Shown here: positions 57,471-64,000 of the stretch, piece after piece | How positions within the stretch are numbered: the stretch's first letter is position 1 | How the letters are laid out: each line of letters begins with the position of its first letter | Source: Struthio camelus | Taxonomy: Eukaryota > Chordata > Aves > Struthioniformes > Struthionidae | Direction of reading: 5' to 3' | Length of the DNA stretch: 64,000 nucleotides | NCBI RefSeq assembly: GCF_040807025.1 | Contig: NC_090953.1 | Coordinates: 21,560,997-21,624,996, forward strand | Position numbers and translations under genes: made by a program | Notes under the pieces: generated by a model | Told to the model about the DNA's origin: nothing | What the model saw: the letters and a program-made list of their open reading frames with translations, nothing else | Database searches by the model: none

Positions 57471-57506
57471 GGCCCTAACGGCCCTAACGGCCCTAACGGC
57501 CCTAAC
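57471..57506. repeat. Minisatellite, 4 x 9 bp GGCCCTAAC
   Basis: Four perfect head-to-tail copies of ggccctaac, followed by a partial ggcc. Each unit contains CCCTAA, the telomeric hexamer on its C-rich strand. Confidence 0.97.
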
Positions 57507-57536
57507 GGCCGCGGCAGCGGCAGCGTGTGCCCACCT

Positions 57537-57562
57537 CCTTCCCTCCCTCCCTCCCTCCCTCC
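57537..57562. repeat. Polypyrimidine (CCTT/CCCT)n tract
   Basis: Roughly six cctccctccc-type units lie in the WDR61 island. On the minus (transcribed) strand it is a GGGA run. Confidence 0.9.
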
Positions 57563-57870
57563 GTGCGCCGCCCCTCGCTGCCGCCGCCTGGCGGCGCGGC
57601 CGGAGCGGCGCGGCGCGGCGGGCAGCGGCAGCCGCCTGCCTCCCTCGCCTCAGGCGCCGGGCTAGCGGCCCGGGCCGGCTCCCAGGCGCCCGCGCAGGCC
57701 CCTGCGGCGGCGGCAGGCCCGCAGGCCGCGGGCTGCCTGAGGCACCGCCGCTGCCGCAGCCCGGCCGCCCGAGGGCCCAGCGCTCACGGCCGGGGCCCCG
57801 CTGCCTTCTTCAGGGCGTCTGAGCGAGGGCCGGGGTGCTAGTGCCTGCCGACGCCATGTTCAGCTGCTGC

Positions 57871-60800
57871 TTTTCGGTTGTATCCGCTCCCAGACCTTCA
57901 TCTGAGAGAGCGGCTTCCTTGGGGCGAAGGACTAGTCACTGTAGTTGCGCTCGTCCAAAAGCAGCTAGCATCCTTTGGTTATCGAGTAGTGATGATACCC
58001 TTTGATGTCATGATGGCAGAAATAACTTAAGCTGCAGACAACCGGAAGGACTCGGGAACGCGTCCCAGTCTGCCATCGCAGCACTGTGGGGAGTTGACTG
58101 AAAACGGCAACTGGCTGCCTCTTGTCTAAGTGACCAGGCAGGGAAGGCTGAGCTTCTCACCCTGGGCTGTTGGGTCCCTTTCTCTGAACAGCTGACTCCC
58201 AAGGACCCTGGAGTTGCAGTGGAAGCTGAGAGTTACTGCCCGTTTCTCTAGCCAGAGTACTGAGGGCTTCTTTACCTTCACTGGAGTCAAAGGAAGGTTC
58301 CTGACTAATCATCTGTTTTAGAGAAAAAGGTATGACTTTTTTTCTAGGAAGCTTAGTTTTTCCAAGGTGCGTTTACTACCTCTGCTTGAGCTAGAACTGG
58401 AAAATTTTTCAGAACTGAAGCACAGGAAAACAAATCAGATTTGCTAAATTAATTTAAATTAAAGATCAGGGGCCTTTCACGGCTTTTAAATCGGTATTTA
58501 TGTGTGCCCAAAACTCATTGAAATCAATAGAGTTTGTCTGAGTAAGCAAAGTAACAAAAACCCAGGAATTCTGAATGTGTCTTAACACAGTGCTGCAGTA
58601 AAGAATGTAAATCTGGGTAAAACTCTTACATGTAATTACAGAATCCTTAGTTCTCTGATTATTTAGATTGAGCTTTGAGAGGCTTTTAAGGCATAGTGCT
58701 TTAATGGATTGAATTTCAAAAATGCTCATTTCCTGCTCCGTGATGATGGGTAAGTGTTATTATGAAAGAGAAGTGTTTGTATTTCTAGCCTGGATTCTCC
58801 TACAAATACTTCTACTTAAATCTCTGTTTGAAATATACTACTTTCACCTTTTGTTCAAATCACCAGATTTGGGTTTTGCAATTGTGTGTACAGAATTGTA
58901 ATGCAATCTTTGAGAGTCACAAGTGCTTCTAATCCTTCCAGAGTTTTCACACCCATGCAGAGTTCTCCCATGCACTGGTATTTACTTTGCACACAGGACA
59001 CCTTAGCTCTTCATGGAAAATGATTGTTATTGTTCTCCTGTACATGCAGGATGAGATTGTGGGTTATTTCCTACATCTTTTGTAGGATAATCTGGAGCAA
59101 AGCATGCCATCTGTTTGATTAGTAGAGAAACTGTCTCCTTGGAATGGTTATTTAGAGCATGTTTCTGTGTGTCTGTCTGTGTTCTGGAGCTCCACATTCT
59201 TTGTATCTATATGGGTATTCCAACTCTAATCAGAATACTTTATGAATGCACATGTGTTTAACATCAGTTTTTAAAAGATGTTACAAGGGAAAAACCTGAT
59301 CTATTTAAAAGTACTGCAGTCACACTGATATTGTGGTAGCATACAGAGATGATCTAGGTCAAGACTTTTCTTTACTGTGCCGTATGAACATCACAAAAGG
59401 CAATCCCTGGCCAAGAGCTTGGTTGCAGAGGGCAAATAGAGAGCCAAGAACAAAATAATAGCATTCACAATTCAACACCTGCTCAGCCTGTCTCCGAAGC
59501 AAATGCAAAGTGAGCCTTGATTTATTAAGGTCTTGAAGACACCTGAGACCTCCATAAAACAGTAAGTCTAGATAATTAGGAGCTTCAGCTCGGCAGATGA
59601 GTGAACAGGACAGCATTCAAATGTTGTCAGACATGTCAACTCCTTTCCCTCCTCCATACTAAATAATAATCTACTAGCTGGGTTTGAGGAAAATGACAGT
59701 GTAATTTGAAATTGTGTGTGGTGTGTGTAGAAGTGGGTATGTGTACAGAGAAGACATGTGCATGTGATCCTGCGGTCATCAAGACGGAGCAACATGGTCA
59801 GTTAAGGAGAGGGCCTATGACGTGACTGTAACTGCAGAGACTGTAACTCAGCTGGATTCAGTGACAGGGTTCTTCCACAGCTGGTCTATCAGTTTCAGGT
59901 TTGATTTTTCCTCTGCAGGGTCTGTGTAGGATCAGTCTCAGAAACTAGCACGTGCAGATGCTGCAATAACAAAGGGTTACTGAACACAGAGCTTGGTGTC
60001 GGCATGTGGATTTATACCATCTGCCGTTGTGGGGCAGCAGCATCAAGATAATTTCCCCCTCTCTCTGGTAGCAAAGGCTCAGCCTTCACAGCGAAACCTT
60101 AATCATTGTGAGTCCTTCTCTGTTCAGAGTCTCTGAACAATTGTGGCAGGACAGATCCTCTGCTGAAGTTGCCTGATGCAACTGCCTGATGCAGTTCCTA
60201 GTGCCCCTAGGAAACTGTTAAGGGACTGTAATCCTGGGGATGAATTGGAATGACATTTGTGCTGTTTTCTCATTCATTTCAGGAGTATCTGTCCCTTTCA
60301 TCAAATTCCTGGAAGAGAGCTGTTGTACAGAGAACATACGTGTTTTCCTTGAAAGTGTTTAGGCATGTATAATGCACCCCATCAGCACTGTAACATACTT
60401 GTATCATATTTGTAAACAGAGACAAAAGCAAGAGCCTAATACAGCCCAGGGTTCCACTCCTGAAATGAGTCCGGTTGCTCACATGCAGATCTGATCAGCT
60501 TTCTACTTCTCCTTGTTCCTATTTGTTTTTCTCTGCTCGCTATTTCTTTGTTATATCTTTTTCATTTGTAGTCTTCCCCTTTCTTCCTTTTCCATTCAAT
60601 TTTATAGGCTCTTACACTGAAAGGTTTGTCTTTGATGCTCCCGAGCAGCTAAATTTGGAGGTTGAGTCAAGTATAAACTGTCCTGAAGTTCTCAGAGGTT
60701 CAAACCAAGGATTTTACTTTGAACCAACCTCTTGTACTATTTTTCACCTCTACTATAAAGGCTAAAAGCACTGTATATTCCAGGTGATGGCACCACACCC

Positions 60801-63800
60801 AGCCGTCACAGACTTTATAGCATATAGAGTTCAAACTGCTCTCACATCTTTAGTCCAAGTGCTGTCCAAAACAGGAAAATGATATAATAGAAAAGCTCTT
60901 CTTCAAGAATCTGAAACCAAGTCTGAATATTAATGACAGGTACTTGCCCTGTGAGTTAAGGAAGGATCCTCATCCCGTTTCACAGAGGGGTAAAATCTGA
61001 AGCTTAAGGAGGCAAGGTGACCAATTTAGGCAGTGGCAGATCAAGGAACGGAACCTATTTCTCATCTTCTTGGGCTATGCTCTAATTCAGTGGGGTACTT
61101 AAGCACTGGCATTTCTTTAAGCTTACACTTAACTATTATATTGTTTCTCTAGACAGGAAGCAAGCCCTTTTACGTATTCAGTTAACAAGCAGTGAAAAAT
61201 TATTGGGACAGACAAAAATGGAAAAGAAAATCAAAAATGCCAGCAACTGAGCCTAAGAGGAACGAAAATAATACTTAGCACTTGCAGGAACAAAGTTTTC
61301 TCTGGCACTCTGCAGGTCTACTGCAAGGTGTCTTTGTGGGGTACTGGTCAGAGGAAAGCTTGGCCTGGAGAGCCCTTTCCGTCAGAGTGGATGAAGTGGG
61401 CAGCGAGATCAGAGTGAACGAACAGCTTCTTCTCTGAAGAGAAGAAGAAAATAAAACACTTAAACAAATAAATCCTGAAAACTAGACTTCTTCGTCCGTG
61501 GAAGCAACCTTGTCCCCACCATAGACTGCAGAGAAGCCAAAATGGTCAGACATAGTTACAGGCCTTGTAGCCTTCTGTTTATGGCATTTATAGACCAAGG
61601 GAAACCTTTCAGAACCTTTCCATTGCTTTGGAAGGCATCAAAACAAAGCAAAGAACGTTGTTGTTCTTTGTGAGAGACTTTCCAACAGTTGGTCTGCGCT
61701 TGGTGATAACTGAACCTAGGCATTGTTCTCACCCTGTCTTCTCTTTCTCCTTGCAGAAAGATTTCAGTTCTTCTCTTCCCTCAATTTCTTGTTTCATTTA
61801 ATCAGAATTATTTTTTGTTGTTGATTTTGTTCTGTCTTGCAGCTTCTCTTCTTATGTGGGGAGAGGTAGGTCAGAGAGAGTTTCTTAGACCTTATGAGCC
61901 TAGAATGTTGAATGACTATATAAAATGCAAGTGCAATAAAAAAACATCTGGAGCTCATTTGCTAGGATTGGAATAAGGCACTTTAAAATGTCACACATGT
62001 GGTTGGGACTTGCTTTTAGAAGGCACAAAGTTTCAACTCATCCATCAAAACGAATAGTAAAACTTTTCTCTCCAGCATGATCACTCTCACATGTTTTAAC
62101 AGGATTTACATATGTCCCTTGCTGTTGTGGTTTCAGATGTATAGGACAATCGGCAAGGACCTTGTTTATGACCTGACGCACCAAAACTGAAGTCCTGTAA
62201 TATTTGAGTTCTAGGAAAACACCTTTGGCAGTTGGTTAGTAAAAAACTGTTTAGTTATGAGCAGCCAAATAATGATCACATATTCTAAGCAACTATTTTA
62301 GGCCTGATTGTGGCCTTTTTAGTTTGGTATCCATATCTGATTCTGCAGATTTTCATGTGTCCATGCTCTAACATGTGCATATTGGTAGGCTTTTCTATGC
62401 CAAACATCGCCCAAGTAGCTAGTTAATTCACAAGCGTCTGCAGTCAACACCTGTATAGAGTAAGATGCCGTTCTCACAATGGTAGAGTACAAAGGCATCA
62501 GGGATTTTATGCCTTTTTTTTGCCCAGAACGCTTGCATTCTTATGCTTGCATCTGAGTCCTGTGAAGTTATGATGCATAGTGGCAAGGAAGACAAGAAAA
62601 AACATCTTTTTTTCTGATCTCTGCAGACGAATGTTTGAACAGGACACTGGCTTGGGAGACAGGGAGGAGGGAAAGAGTTTCCTCCAGCTGCTGTGGGACA
62701 CTCTGCCTGACCAAGCTGCTCACAATTCACTAATGGTGGAACGAAGGCAAAATGGTTCCAGCTTCTGCATGTGTTATTTGCACCAGTGTAAGTGTGTTTC
62801 TAGTTCTATGCTACTTAGGGATTCTCTTTAAAAAGTGACAAACCAGTTAGGTGCTTAAATCGGCTGTTACCCTACCTTTTGCTAGATTAGGTGACCGGAA
62901 ACTGACTCGATGGTGTGGCATCTTTGTAACTTTAAGGAGCTTTTTGATATAACTTTTACAGGATCTAGCTTTTGAGAATAAATAGTGAGGAAACTCAATT
63001 AGTACCTTTCATTCATTGGCAGTAGGTGCAAAGAAAGTTTGTAATAAGCAGCTCGGACACTGTCAGAAGCCTCTAGTTGTATTTTGTAAGTGTTTGTGCC
63101 TATGTATTTTTGTATCACCATCTAGAATATATTTACATAAATAGACACTTGAATGCTTCAATGCCTAGCATCCATTTGCATGGGTTGCTAGCAGGCCAAC
63201 TCTATGGACGCGCATTTGGGTCAACCAGCCAATTACTTTGCCACTTATCTTCATGTCACTGCCCTGCTTTGTTATCGCAGCCTTCAATGCCACTTCTGTC
63301 TCCATCAACACTGTCTCATTCATGCTATTTGCTTGATGACTTTGCTGGGCAACCTCTTTCGTGTCCTTGTCTCCTTGTGAGAGGGGCTTATTCTTCTTCA
63401 GCTTCGTTGTCTGGCTCACAAATCCTTGTGAATCAAATCGACGGTATTAATCTTACACAGGGGAGCTATGCTGGAGGATAAATGACAGTGCTCTGCATGC
63501 TCTGGCTCCCATGGAAGTCAGAGTGAGGAGGACTAAGCATGGCACATCATCAAATATTACGTTCAGCTACCTCTATATGAGATGCTTGAATCAAACCATA
63601 TGATAAGTTTGTTAAATCTTGTGTCATTTGCTGGCTGTGGAAGCCTATTTTACAGTGGTGATTCAACATACTATTCCTGCACAGCAAAAGCGTATGCTCA
63701 CATCTCATTGATTTTACTAGGTCCTAAGCATGCATGCATTCAAGTGCTCTACTGGATCAGTTCCACAAATACTTCGTATTACATGCTGTACACTTTCCTC

Positions 63801-64000
63801 TGCTACTGTGAGTTCCCATCATGACCGTTTCACTCACGTTTGACATTGCGTCGGTGATGTGTGTTTCATATAATGAAAAGAATTCCTGACTTCTAACGAG
63901 GTGATTGTTTGCCTGTTTTGGACCACCTGTGGTTAGTGATGTGTTGGCGAGATAAGCAGAAGCATGCTGTGAGGAAGCCATGGATGTTGTACATGAGGTG
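57871..64000. other. Gene-poor flank upstream of WDR61
   Basis: 6.1 kb with no exon that can be tied to a known family on either strand. The longest open frames (63077-63481 plus, 134 codons; overlapping minus frame 63165-63419) lack recognisable domains and oppose each other. No CR1 tail or RNA gene was seen. In mammals the next gene on this side is CRABP1, but none of its conserved exons was found here. Confidence 0.65.

Larger units (their letters stand above)
57122..57850. promoter_or_regulatory. CpG island at the WDR61 promoter
   Basis: A dense GC- and CpG-rich block starts at the WDR61 ATG and extends about 730 bp upstream of it. No TATA box is evident on the minus strand, which suits a housekeeping gene with dispersed initiation. 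The 158- and 104-codon plus-strand frames here are low-complexity Arg/Pro/Ala translations of the island. Confidence 0.92.

Noticed and set aside
57871-64000. CRABP1 exons expected from mammalian gene order
   Set aside because: No reading frame resembles the conserved fatty-acid-binding-protein exons, so the gene is presumably beyond the right edge.

Overview
The window is nuclear DNA from an amniote, most likely a bird. Three observations support this: vertebrate-type split genes with GT-AG introns, two CpG-island promoters, and CR1-type LINE fragments of the kind that dominate bird genomes. The species cannot be fixed from the sequence.

Layout, left to right. (1) 1-35963, minus strand: ACSBG1 (bubblegum-type long-chain acyl-CoA synthetase). 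The start codon and eleven coding exons are present (544 codons). The last part of the protein lies beyond the left edge. Its introns carry a minus-strand CR1 fragment (1896-2849), a long degenerate plus-strand CR1 (about 22235-23990), a large GT/GA microsatellite and small tandem repeats. (2) 35964-41280: gene-free upstream DNA. (3) 41280-42470: a CpG island holding the DNAJA4 promoter, with heat-shock elements, a CRE, a GC box and a TATA box. (4) 41916-47830, plus strand: DNAJA4, complete at 398 aa, a type I (J-domain, zinc-finger, CaaX) HSP40 co-chaperone. (5) 47438-48901: intergenic DNA between convergent genes. (6) 48690-57121, minus strand: WDR61/SKIC8, complete at 305 aa, a seven-bladed WD40 protein, followed by its CpG island (57122-57850). 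(7) 57871-64000: gene-poor DNA with no exon I can support.

All splice junctions were read from the sequence. Reading phases match across every junction of all three genes, and the exon sums give 398 and 305 codons for the two complete proteins. The order ACSBG1(-) DNAJA4(+) WDR61(-) is the same as on human 15q25, so this is a conserved syntenic block. The genes do not form an operon-like system. They act separately in fatty-acid activation, HSP70 co-chaperoning, and SKI/PAF1 complex RNA surveillance and transcription.

I found no novel gene system, CRISPR array, RNA gene or intact mobile element. The points most worth following up are the heat-shock promoter of DNAJA4, minus-strand splice-donor candidates in the same island that could give ACSBG1 an untranslated first exon, and a telomere-like 9-bp minisatellite beside the WDR61 promoter.
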